From Variovorax sp. MHTC-1 (GTDB taxonomy: Bacteria; Pseudomonadota; Gammaproteobacteria; Burkholderiales; Burkholderiaceae_C): 64,000 bases of DNA. Position 1 is the stretch's first letter. Each line of letters starts with the position of its first letter. Positions 25,749 through 33,551 of the stretch are shown here, piece by piece. The notes below the pieces were generated by a model that searched no databases, was not told where the DNA came from, and saw only the letters and a list, made by a program, of their open reading frames with translations. The DNA is taken from the NCBI RefSeq assembly GCF_003984645.1, contig NZ_RWKI01000010.1:1-64000 (forward strand), written 5' to 3'. The translations under genes and the position numbers were made by a program.

Positions 25749-27593
25749 CTAGGCGCGCTCGTCTTCTTCGAGCAGGTCCCAGTCGCGGCCGGATCGCTTC
25801 TTGCGCTCCTCGCGCTCGCGCGCCAGCTGCTCCTGGAATTGCTGGCGCCCCTCCTTGGAGACCGCGATCAGCTTGGCGCGGTCCTTGTAGTGCGGGTAGA
25901 TCTCGTACATCAGCTGGATGTTGCGGCGGCGAAAGCGCATCGCGGCCTCGCGCGCCTCGTGCGCCGGCCAGCCCAGTCCTTCGAGCACCGAGCGCGCGCT
26001 GCGTAGCGACGATTCGAACAGCTCGCGCTCGATGGATTCCACGCCGCGGTCGAGCAGCTGGAACAGATGACCGACGTTGCGCGCCCGCGCCACGATGCGC
26101 GCGTTCGGGAAATGCTCGCGCGCGAGGTCGACGATGGTCAGCGACTGCTCGATGTCGTCGACCGCCACCACCAGCACCCGGGCAGTGGCGGCACCGGCGG
26201 TGCGCAGCAGGTCGAGCCGGGTCGCATCGCCGTAGAAGACGCGGAAGCCGAGCTCGCGCAAGCTCTCGATGGTGTCGGGGTCGTGGTCGAGCACGGTGAG
26301 CGTCAGGCCTTGCGCACTCAGCATGCGTCCGAGGATCTGGCCGTAGCGGCCGAAGCCGCAGATCAGCACCTTGGCATCCTGCTGCTCGGAGATCTCGTCC
26401 ATCGAGACCGGGCTGCCCGCGCTGTAGCGCGGCAGCACCCACTTGTCGAGCGCCACCAGCAAGAGCGGCGAGACCAGCATCGAGAGCGCGACCGCGCCGA
26501 CCAGGAAGGAGGCGACGCCCGGCGGCAGCACGTTGGGCCCGGCCGCCTGGAACACGACGAAGGCGAACTCGCCACCCTGCGCCAGCAGCAGCGTGAACAC
26601 CGGCCGTTCCTGGTAGGGCAGGCCCAGCAGCTTGGCCAGCGTGTAGATCACGACGAACTTGAACAGCATGAAGCCGATCACTACCAGGGCCATCAGCCCC
26701 GGCTGTGCGATCAGCACGCCGAAATCGATGCTCATGCCGACCGCAATGAAGAACAGGCCGAGCAGCAGGCCTTTGAACGGCTCGATGTCGGTTTCGAGCT
26801 CCCGCCGGTATTCGCTTTCCGCCAGCAGCACGCCGGCGAGGAAGGCGCCGAGGGCCATCGACAGGCCGACGAACTGCATCAGCGCCGCGATCGCCACCAC
26901 CAGCAGCAGCGAGGCGGCGGTGAAGATCTCGGGCGTGTTGCTGCGCGCGATCCAGCGCAGGATCGGCCGCACCGCGAGCCGGCCGCCGAGCACGATGCCG
27001 CCGATGACCGCGACGATCTTCAGGCCCTCGAGCGCGCGGTCGGTGCCGGTGATGGCCACGCCGGTGTCGGAGCCGACCGCCAGCAGGGGCAGCAGCGCGA
27101 GGATCGGGATCGCGGCCACGTCCTGGAACAGCAGGATCGAGAAGCCGGCCTGGCCGCTCGCGGTCGGCAGCAGATTGCGCTCGCCCAGCACCTGGAGCGC
27201 GATCGCGGTCGAGGACAGCGCAAGCCCCAGCGCCGCCACCAGCGCCACGCGCCAGCTCGCCCCGGCCGCCCAGCCGGCCAGGAACAGCACTACGGCGCAG
27301 GCCAGCACCTGGGCCGAGCCCCAGCCGAAGATCGGCCGGCGCAGGCTCCACAGCCGCTTGGGCTCCAGTTCGAGGCCGACCAGGAACAGCATCAGCACCA
27401 CGCCGAACTCGGCGAAATGCAGGATGTCCACCACGTTGCTGACCAGGCCCAGCCCCCAGGGGCCGATGAAGATGCCGGCCGCCAGGTAGCCGATGATGGC
27501 GCCGAGGCCGAGCGCCTTCGACAGCGGCACCACCAGCACGGCGGCGCCCAGATAGATCAAGGAATTGATGAGCCAGCCCGGGGCATGTTCCAT
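25749..27593 (-). CDS. kefC: Glutathione-regulated-type potassium/proton antiporter (KefC-like)
   Basis: This 614-residue protein has an N-terminal CPA2 exchanger domain of about 12 hydrophobic segments (LGAIIGYLAAGIFIGPWGLG, LMLFLVGLELEPKRLW, LLFQDVAAIPILAL) and a C-terminal RCK/TrkA-N domain from about residue 405 (KVLICGFGRYGQILGRML). The end is a basic tail. Kef systems let potassium out and protons in when electrophiles form glutathione adducts. The gene starts two bases after the stop of an ancillary flavoprotein gene, the usual KefG/KefF partner arrangement. The family also includes KefB and YbaL, so the exact member is uncertain. Confidence 0.88.
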   Translation of the reverse strand: MEHAPGWLINSLIYLGAAVLVVPLSKALGLGAIIGYLAAGIFIGPWGLGLVSNVVDILHFAEFGVVLMLFLVGLELEPKRLWSLRRPIFGWGSAQVLACAVVLFLAGWAAGASWRVALVAALGLALSSTAIALQVLGERNLLPTASGQAGFSILLFQDVAAIPILALLPLLAVGSDTGVAITGTDRALEGLKIVAVIGGIVLGGRLAVRPILRWIARSNTPEIFTAASLLLVVAIAALMQFVGLSMALGAFLAGVLLAESEYRRELETDIEPFKGLLLGLFFIAVGMSIDFGVLIAQPGLMALVVIGFMLFKFVVIYTLAKLLGLPYQERPVFTLLLAQGGEFAFVVFQAAGPNVLPPGVASFLVGAVALSMLVSPLLLVALDKWVLPRYSAGSPVSMDEISEQQDAKVLICGFGRYGQILGRMLSAQGLTLTVLDHDPDTIESLRELGFRVFYGDATRLDLLRTAGAATARVLVVAVDDIEQSLTIVDLAREHFPNARIVARARNVGHLFQLLDRGVESIERELFESSLRSARSVLEGLGWPAHEAREAAMRFRRRNIQLMYEIYPHYKDRAKLIAVSKEGRQQFQEQLAREREERKKRSGRDWDLLEEDERA

Positions 27594-27595
27594 GC

Positions 27596-28234
27596 TCAGG
27601 CCTCTTGCTGTCCGTGCGGCCTGTCGGTGGCGGGCACCACGCAGCTCGGGCATCCCTCCATGTCCTCCAGCTCCGGCCAGTTCGGATAGGACGAGAGCCG
27701 GTCCTCGAAGACTTGGACGTGCGCCAGCAGCTCTTCCTGCGTCGCCCTGCGCGCGCCGTGGAACAGCAGCGGCGGCAGGAAGCGCATGCCGCACAGGGCG
27801 GCGGTCTGCTCGTAGGGCGGCAGGAAGGCATCGAAGAAGTAGCGGTTGTAGCTCTGCGGGTGGTAGCTGCGCTCCGGCCCTCCGGTGGTCGCGACCAGCC
27901 AGCAGTCCTTGCCTTCCAGCGCCGAGCCGCCGCCGTAGGCCCAGCCGTAGCTCAGCACCTCGTCGAGCCAGAGTTTCTGCAGCGGCGGCATCGAGTACCA
28001 CTGGATCGGGTGCAGCAGCACCAGCAGGTCGGCGCGCGCCAGGCGGGCCTGCTCGGCCTCGACGTCGATCGCGTAGTCGGGATAGCTGGCATAGAGGTCG
28101 TTGGCGTCGACGCCGGGCACCTCTCGGGCCGCCTTGAGCAGCGCGAGGTTGGCGCGCGAATCGCGCCAGTGGGGATGTGCGGCGAGCAGGTAGATGCTGC
28201 GTGGAGGGCTTCCCGGGCCTGTTGTTGTCGTCAT
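27596..28234 (-). CDS. kefG: Kef ancillary NAD(P)H quinone oxidoreductase
   Basis: This 212-residue flavodoxin-fold protein shows YLLAAHPHWRDSRANLALL at the start, HPIQWYSMPPLQKLWLDEVL and ATTGGPERSYH, all typical of the KefF/KefG/MdaB family. These proteins bind FMN, reduce quinones and activate the partner potassium channel at the membrane. The stop codon is two bases before kefC, so the two are coupled. The start at 28234 gives a short polar leader before the first strand. Whether it corresponds to KefF or KefG cannot be settled here. Confidence 0.82.
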   Translation of the reverse strand: MTTTTGPGSPPRSIYLLAAHPHWRDSRANLALLKAAREVPGVDANDLYASYPDYAIDVEAEQARLARADLLVLLHPIQWYSMPPLQKLWLDEVLSYGWAYGGGSALEGKDCWLVATTGGPERSYHPQSYNRYFFDAFLPPYEQTAALCGMRFLPPLLFHGARRATQEELLAHVQVFEDRLSSYPNWPELEDMEGCPSCVVPATDRPHGQQEA

Positions 28235-28304
28235 AGGCGCCGAACATAGCGCACTCGGCGCGCGGCTACCATGGCGCCTGTCTTTCGCATCCGAGGAGCC
28301 TGTC

Positions 28305-28925
28305 ATGCCGGTGGTCCTGGTCGCCAATCCCAAGGGCGGGGTCGGCAAATCCACGCTTGCAACCAATATTGCGGGCTACTTCGCGAGCCGCGGCCATGCG
28401 GTGATGCTGGGCGACATCGACCGCCAGCAGTCCTCCCGGCTCTGGCTCGGCCTGCGCTCGCCCCATGCCCGCGCGATCAGGACCTGGGAGGCGTCGGAGG
28501 ACGGCGGCGTCGTGAGGCCCCCGCGCGGCACCACGCATGCCGTGGTCGACACGCCCGCCGGCCTGCACGGTGCGCGCTTCAAGGACGTGGTGGCCGTGGC
28601 CGACAAGGTGCTGGTGCCGCTGCAGCCGAGCATCTTCGACATCTACGCGACGCGCGACTTCCTCGACAAGCTGCTGGCGCACCGCCATGCCGGCAAGACG
28701 CAAATCGGCGTCATCGGCATGCGCGTCGATGCGCGCACGCTGGCGGCCGACCGCCTGCGGGAATTCATCGATGGACTCGGCGTGCCGGTGCTGGGCGAGC
28801 TGCGCGACACGCAGAACTACGTGCAACTCGCCGCGCGCGGGCTCACGCTGTTCGACATCGCGCCGGGGCGCGTGCAGCGCGATCTCGAGCAGTGGGAGCC
28901 GATCCGCAAGTGGCTGGACGCCTAG
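28305..28925 (+). CDS. Orphan ParA-family ATPase
   Basis: This 206-residue protein has the deviant Walker A motif of ParA/MinD proteins, NPKGGVGKSTLATN (residues 8-21), plus the switch DTPAGLHG and the aspartate-containing LGDIDRQQSS. No parB gene or parS-like repeat is next to it, so it is not an obvious chromosome or plasmid partition gene. Orphan ParA-like ATPases position protein clusters, chemoreceptors or other cargo. It is divergent from the kef genes and is followed by a MaoC gene after 52 bases with no clear functional link. Confidence 0.85.
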   Translation: MPVVLVANPKGGVGKSTLATNIAGYFASRGHAVMLGDIDRQQSSRLWLGLRSPHARAIRTWEASEDGGVVRPPRGTTHAVVDTPAGLHGARFKDVVAVADKVLVPLQPSIFDIYATRDFLDKLLAHRHAGKTQIGVIGMRVDARTLAADRLREFIDGLGVPVLGELRDTQNYVQLAARGLTLFDIAPGRVQRDLEQWEPIRKWLDA

Positions 28926-28977
28926 CCTGTCACTCCAGCTACAGCGGCCGCGCCATCGGCCGGATAGAGTGAAGCGC

Positions 28978-29436
28978 ATGAAAAAGACCTTCCAGACCCT
29001 TCAGGATCTCGCCGCCTGCGTCGGCCAGGAAGTCGCGGTCAGCGACTGGATCACCGTCACGCAGGAGCAGGTCGACCAGTTCGCCGAGGCGACCGGCGAC
29101 CACCAGTGGATTCATGTGGATGTCGAGCGGGCCAAGGCCGGCCCCTTCGGCGGGCCGATCGCGCACGGCTTCCTGACCCTGTCGATGCTGCCGCGCTTCT
29201 ACGAGACGGCGTTCGAGGTGGTCGAGTCGCGCATGGGCGTGAACTACGGGCTCAACCGGGTGCGCTTCATGACGCCGGTGCCGGTGGGCGGGCGCCTGCG
29301 CGGGCGCATGAAGCTGCTCGGCGCCGAGCCGATTCCCGGTGAGGGGCTTCAGATGGTCTGGGAGACCACCATCGAGCTCGAAGGCGCGTCCAAGCCTGCC
29401 TGCGTCGCCGAGTCGGTGGTGCGCCGCTTCCGCTGA
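28978..29436 (+). CDS. MaoC-family (R)-specific enoyl-CoA hydratase
   Basis: This 152-residue hot-dog fold protein carries the hydratase 2 motif: FAEATGDHQWIHVDVERAKAGPFGGPIAHGFLTLSM with the catalytic Asp and His. The usual role is hydration of trans-2-enoyl-CoA to (R)-3-hydroxyacyl-CoA, often for polyhydroxyalkanoate supply or fatty acid metabolism. It has a single hot-dog domain and no signal peptide, so it should be a cytoplasmic dimer. The ATG at 28978 lies directly before the basic MKKTFQTL start. It converges with trmL after nine bases. Confidence 0.87.
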   Translation: MKKTFQTLQDLAACVGQEVAVSDWITVTQEQVDQFAEATGDHQWIHVDVERAKAGPFGGPIAHGFLTLSMLPRFYETAFEVVESRMGVNYGLNRVRFMTPVPVGGRLRGRMKLLGAEPIPGEGLQMVWETTIELEGASKPACVAESVVRRFR

Positions 29437-29444
29437 GGCAGCGC

Positions 29445-29906
29445 TCAGGCAAAGCCGTTCTGCCGCCACGCCTCGAACACCGTCACCGCCACCGCGTTCG
29501 ACAGGTTCAGGCTGCGCTGCCCTTCGCGCATCGGCAGCCGCAGTCGCTGCGGCGGGGCAAAGCTTTCGCGCAGTTCCGGCGCGAGGCCGCGCGTTTCCGA
29601 TCCGAAGACCAGCCAGTCGCCGGGGCGAAAGGCGGTGTCGTGGACCGTGCGCGTGCCCCGCGTCGTGAGCGCGAACAGACGTTCGGACGGCGGCTGCTCG
29701 GCATCGAGCAGCATCTGCCAGCTCGCATGGCGCCGCACTTCGGCGTATTCGTGATAGTCGAGCCCGGCGCGGCGCAGCAGCCGGTCGTCCATCGAGAAGC
29801 CGAGCGGCTCGACCAGATGCAGGGTGCAGCCGGTATTGGCGGCGAGTCGGATCACGTTGCCGGTGTTGGGCGGGATTTCGGGCTCGACCAGGACGATGTG
29901 GAACAT
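29445..29906 (-). CDS. trmL: tRNA (cytidine(34)-2'-O)-methyltransferase
   Basis: This 153-residue protein of the SPOUT superfamily has the length and motifs of TrmL: the start MFHIVLVEPEIPPNTGNVIRLAANTGCTLHLVEPLGF, the knot motifs VFGSETRGLAPEL, and LRLPMREGQRSLNLSNAVAV near the end. It methylates the 2'-hydroxyl of the wobble base in tRNA-Leu isoacceptors using S-adenosylmethionine. The start at 29906 gives the standard N-terminus. An in-frame ATG 30 bases upstream is unlikely. It follows the comF-like gene on the same strand with an 89-base gap. Confidence 0.93.
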   Translation of the reverse strand: MFHIVLVEPEIPPNTGNVIRLAANTGCTLHLVEPLGFSMDDRLLRRAGLDYHEYAEVRRHASWQMLLDAEQPPSERLFALTTRGTRTVHDTAFRPGDWLVFGSETRGLAPELRESFAPPQRLRLPMREGQRSLNLSNAVAVTVFEAWRQNGFA

Positions 29907-29995
29907 GGGGCGATTGTCGTCAGGTCGAGGCAGCACCGTCCAATGCGACCAGCGCCCCTCGGGGGGAGCGGGGCCACGCAGAACAGAGCGTCGGG

Positions 29996-30715
29996 CTATC
30001 CCGCAGGCGGGTCGGTGCGCGCGAGAACGATGGCCGTGATGTGCGCAGCCCCGCCGGTGCGCAGCACCTGCGCGGCCGCGAACAGCGAGGCCCCGCTCGT
30101 CATCACGTCATCCACCAGCACGATGCGCCGGCCCTGCACCGCCGCCGCGCGCAACGGTTCCAGCGCGAAGGCGCCGCGCAGGTTGCGCAGCCGCTCCGCC
30201 CGCGTGAGGCCGCTCTGCGCGGTCGTCTCCCGGGTGCGCAGCAGCAGCGTCGCGTCGACCTTGCGCGGCGCCAGCCGGCGTGCCAGCTCGTGCGCTTGGT
30301 TGAAGCCGCGCTCGCGCAGCCGTGCCGGCGCCAGCGGAATCGGGAGCACCAGGTCGGCCTGCTCGAGGGCCGGCTCGACCCACGGTGCACTGCGCAGCAG
30401 CGTCGAGAACGGCGCGGCCCAGCCCGCGTCGCCACGGAACTTGAACTGGGCGATGCATTCCGGCCACGGCCAGACGTAGGCGCAAGCTGCCAGACAGCCA
30501 TCGAGCGGCGGCGGGTGCAGGATGCAGTCGCCGCACTGCGCAACCCCGGCCGGCATCGGCAGCGCACATGTTGCGCAGCGCGAAACGGGCGGAGCGAAGC
30601 GCGTCACGCAGCCGTCGCATACCGGCCGCGAGGGCCAGGCGCGACACACGGCGCACTGGCTCGGTAGGCGGTTGAGCAATGAGGAGAAAGGGCGTTCGAT
30701 CCACGGCTTGAACAT
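29996..30715 (-). CDS. ComF/GntX family phosphoribosyltransferase-like protein
   Basis: This 239-residue protein has an N-terminal zinc-finger-like region with CxxC pairs (SQCAVCRA, RPVCDGCV, SRCATCALP, QCGDCIL) and a C-terminal PRTase domain with the PRPP-binding motif RIVLVDDVMTSGASL (near residue 195). This is the layout of ComF and GntX. Members are needed for DNA uptake in competent bacteria or for use of extracellular DNA. The exact biochemistry is unknown. The start codon at 30715 lies 22 bases from the start of the divergent methyltransferase gene. Confidence 0.9.
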   Translation of the reverse strand: MFKPWIERPFSSLLNRLPSQCAVCRAWPSRPVCDGCVTRFAPPVSRCATCALPMPAGVAQCGDCILHPPPLDGCLAACAYVWPWPECIAQFKFRGDAGWAAPFSTLLRSAPWVEPALEQADLVLPIPLAPARLRERGFNQAHELARRLAPRKVDATLLLRTRETTAQSGLTRAERLRNLRGAFALEPLRAAAVQGRRIVLVDDVMTSGASLFAAAQVLRTGGAAHITAIVLARTDPPAG

Positions 30716-30737
30716 GGCTCAATATACTGAGCGCCCC

Positions 30738-31652
30738 ATGGAATCCGCCCCCGCACAGCGCCCGCCGACCATCGACGCCAAGGCGGCCGCACGCTGGAGC
30801 CGGCTCGCGCCGGCCTCGGGCTCGCCGTGGCTGCACGAAGAAATCGGCCGCCGCATGGAAGACCGGCTGCAATGGATCAAGGCCCGGCCGCGCAGCTGGG
30901 CCGACTGGGCGCCGCTGCACGGCGGCCTCGAGGTGCACTTGCAGGTGGCGCGCCGCTATCGCGATGCCAAGTCCTTCGTGATCGAGCCGGAAGCGGCCCT
31001 GGTGCCGGCCACCGGCCAGGCGCTGGTGGCGCCTTGGTGGAGCGCGCGGCGCTGGCAGGGCGGGCACCCGAGCTTCGATCCGCCGCCTGAAGAGGGCGTC
31101 GACCTGCTGTGGGCCAACATGGCGCTGCACATGGCGGCCGATCCGCAAGCCCTGATCGCCCGCTGGCACCGCCTGGTGGCGACCAACGGCTTCCTGATGT
31201 TCTCCTGCTTCGGGCCCGACACCCTGCGCGAACTGCGCGTGCTGCACCAGCGTTTCGGTTGGCCCCCGCCCAGCCACGAATTCACCGACATGCACGACTG
31301 GGGCGACATGCTCGTGGGTGCCGGCTTCGCCGAGCCGGTGATGGACATGGAGCGCATCATGCTGACTTGGCCCAGCGCCGAGGCGGCGTTCGCCGAGCTG
31401 CGTACGCTCGGACGCAACCTTCATCCGGCGCGTTTCCCCGCGCTGCGCGGCAAGACCTGGCACCGGACGCTGCGCCGGGCGCTGCCCGATTTCGCGCTCT
31501 CCGCGGAAGGCGCCGGCCGGATCGCGCTGACCTTCGAGATCATCTACGGCCATGCCTTCAAACCCGCGCCGCGGGTGGCGCTGGCGGCCGAAAGCGCGGT
31601 CTCGCTGCGCGAGATGCGCTCCATGCTCCAGCGCGGCCGTCCGGGCGGCTGA
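30738..31652 (+). CDS. BioC-like SAM-dependent methyltransferase
   Basis: This 304-residue protein's central part (VDLLWANMALHMAADPQALIARWHRLVATNGFLMFSCFGPDTLRELR, near residues 120-170) matches the BioC family of malonyl-ACP O-methyltransferases. BioC disguises malonyl-ACP for pimelate synthesis in the biotin pathway. However, the classical glycine-rich SAM motif DLGCGTG is not obvious in this sequence, so catalytic activity is uncertain, and no other biotin genes are near. The ATG at 30738 follows an AT-rich patch and has no strong ribosome binding site. A small leaderless-type start is possible. Confidence 0.75.
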   Translation: MESAPAQRPPTIDAKAAARWSRLAPASGSPWLHEEIGRRMEDRLQWIKARPRSWADWAPLHGGLEVHLQVARRYRDAKSFVIEPEAALVPATGQALVAPWWSARRWQGGHPSFDPPPEEGVDLLWANMALHMAADPQALIARWHRLVATNGFLMFSCFGPDTLRELRVLHQRFGWPPPSHEFTDMHDWGDMLVGAGFAEPVMDMERIMLTWPSAEAAFAELRTLGRNLHPARFPALRGKTWHRTLRRALPDFALSAEGAGRIALTFEIIYGHAFKPAPRVALAAESAVSLREMRSMLQRGRPGG

Positions 31653-31730
31653 GCCGCGCCTGCCCGACCCGCTACAATCCGGCGCTGCGTGAACTCCCGG
31701 GTATTGTCCCGTGATCGAGGCCTGTCGGAC

Positions 31731-32252
31731 ATGGGTTTGACATCGTTTCGACGCACCGATTTGCTGAACTCGCCCGTGTCGAATTCCGTGTTTCGTTTTG
31801 CCACTGTCTCAGGCCAGAGCATCCACTGGTTCCTGAAGCGCAACTGCTCGGTCACGCCGAGCCAGCTCGGCTGGCTCTATGCGTCGCTGTGCGTGGTGTC
31901 GCTTGGTATCGGAACCGTCTTCTGGCTGCATGGCGCGCTGCTCGTGCTGCCCTTCGCGTGGCTCGAACTGGCCGCCGTGGGCTTCGCGTTCCTGCTGTAT
32001 GCGCGGCATGCGACCGACGGCGAAAAGATCGCGCTGCAGGGCGGCCGGCTGGTGGTCGAGCTCGAAAACGGCGGGCACTACGAGCGCACGGAATTCTTGC
32101 CGCACCAGGTGCGGGTCGAGCCCGAGGCCAGCGATCGCTCGCTGATCGAGGTTTCGGGTCAGGGTCGTTCGGTCAGGGTGGGGCGCTACGTGCGCCCGGA
32201 GTTGCGTGCGGCGCTGGCGCGCGAGATTCGCATGGCATTGCGCGGCGCCTGA
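31731..32252 (+). CDS. DUF2244 membrane protein upstream of the oxidase genes
   Basis: This protein of about 173 residues has the DUF2244 features: LKRNCSVTPSQLGWLYASL, two membrane helices (VVSLGIGTVFWLHGALLVLPFAW and LELAAVGFAFLLYARHA) and a soluble C-terminal half. Proteins of this family often precede cytochrome c oxidase operons in Proteobacteria, but their function is unknown. A TACAAT -10-like box at 31673-31678 lies upstream. The start is uncertain: ATG 31731 is used, but a GTG at 31689 and later codons are possible. It is followed by coxB after 63 bases. Confidence 0.75.
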   Translation: MGLTSFRRTDLLNSPVSNSVFRFATVSGQSIHWFLKRNCSVTPSQLGWLYASLCVVSLGIGTVFWLHGALLVLPFAWLELAAVGFAFLLYARHATDGEKIALQGGRLVVELENGGHYERTEFLPHQVRVEPEASDRSLIEVSGQGRSVRVGRYVRPELRAALAREIRMALRGA

Positions 32253-32315
32253 GGCTCGGCGCAGTGCGGCACCGTGGGGACCGGTGGGTTAACAGGAAAT
32301 GAAGAAGTGAACACG

Positions 32316-33494
32316 ATGAAGAGCATTTGGCGCAACAAGCACTGGCCGGCGAATCTGCTGCTGGCGACCGGCGCGGCATTCAGCGGCGCGGCGCACGCGG
32401 TCAACGACTTGGCCGGCGGCCCGTCGGTGCGTCAGTTGAATCTGCCGACCGGTGTCACCAAGATTGCCGCCGAGCAGTATTTCCTGCACAACGCGATGAT
32501 GATCCTGTGCACGGTGATCTTCATCGCGGTGTTCGCGGTCATGTTCTATTCGATCTGGAAGCACCGCAAGTCGGTCGGCCACAAGGCCGCCAACTTCCAC
32601 GAATCCGTGGTGGTCGAAGTCATCTGGACCATCGTGCCCTTCGTCATCGTGATCCTGATGGCGCTGCCGGCCACCAAGGTGCTGGTGGCCCAGAAGGACA
32701 CCACCAACGCCGACCTCACCATCAAGACCACCGGCTACCAGTGGAAGTGGGGCTACGACTACATCAAGGGCGAAGGCGAGGGCCTGGCCTTCATCTCGAC
32801 GCTCGACAGCTCGCACCGCGCGCTGTCGGATTCGGGCGCCAAGGGTGACGTGCCGGACGACTACCTGTTCAAGGTCGACAACCCGATGGTCGTGCCGGTC
32901 GACACCAAGGTGCGCATCATCACCACCGCCAACGACGTGATCCATGCCTTCGCCGTGCCCCAGCTCGGCCTCAAGCAGGATGCGATCCCGGGCTTCGTTC
33001 GCGACACCTGGTTCCGCGCCGAGAAGGTGGGCGACTACTACGGCCAGTGCCAGGAACTCTGCGGCAAGGAGCACGCCTACATGCCGATCCACGTCAAGGT
33101 GGTCTCGGCCGACGACTACACCGCCTGGGTGGATGCCAAGCGCAAGGAAGCGGCCGCCAAGCAGGACGATCCGAGCAAGGTCTGGACGCTGCCGGAGCTC
33201 CTGGTCCGCGGCGAGAAGGTCTACGCGGCCAACTGCGCCGCCTGCCACCAGGCCAACGGCAAGGGCGCCGGCCCGATCAAGCCGCTGGACGGCTCGGCCC
33301 TCGTGGTGGATGCCGATCACAACAAGCAGATCCACATCGTGCTCAACGGCGCGGGCAACGGCGCCATGCCCGCGTGGAAACAACTGAGCGATACCGACAT
33401 CGCGGCCGTGGTGAGCTTCACCAAGAACAGCTGGTCGAACAAGACGGGTCAACTGGTGCAGCCGGCCGAAGTGCTGGCGCAGCGCGGCAAGTAA
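32316..33494 (+). CDS. coxB: Cytochrome c oxidase subunit II with fused cytochrome c domain
   Basis: This 392-residue protein has a signal peptide (up to about residue 28), two membrane helices (60-80 and 100-122), and a CuA domain with His210, Cys245, Cys249, His253 and Met256. A C-terminal cytochrome c domain has the heme motif Cys307-Ala-Ala-Cys310-His311 and a late GAMPAW methionine. The fusion marks a caa3-like oxidase that can carry its own electron donor. It accepts electrons from cytochrome c and passes them to subunit I. A GTG at 32307 is an alternative start three codons earlier. It is first in the oxidase gene run. Confidence 0.95.
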   Translation: MKSIWRNKHWPANLLLATGAAFSGAAHAVNDLAGGPSVRQLNLPTGVTKIAAEQYFLHNAMMILCTVIFIAVFAVMFYSIWKHRKSVGHKAANFHESVVVEVIWTIVPFVIVILMALPATKVLVAQKDTTNADLTIKTTGYQWKWGYDYIKGEGEGLAFISTLDSSHRALSDSGAKGDVPDDYLFKVDNPMVVPVDTKVRIITTANDVIHAFAVPQLGLKQDAIPGFVRDTWFRAEKVGDYYGQCQELCGKEHAYMPIHVKVVSADDYTAWVDAKRKEAAAKQDDPSKVWTLPELLVRGEKVYAANCAACHQANGKGAGPIKPLDGSALVVDADHNKQIHIVLNGAGNGAMPAWKQLSDTDIAAVVSFTKNSWSNKTGQLVQPAEVLAQRGK

Positions 33495-33551
33495 GCCCCT
33501 GCCACCGCGACGCCACGACGCCACGACGAAGAGTTTGCAAGGAATATCAAG

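Noticed and set aside
29946..29985. Further copy of the dispersed repeat between trmL and the comF-like gene
   Set aside because: Only the CCCCTCGGGGGG-like core is shared. The flanking blocks are absent, so membership cannot be supported.
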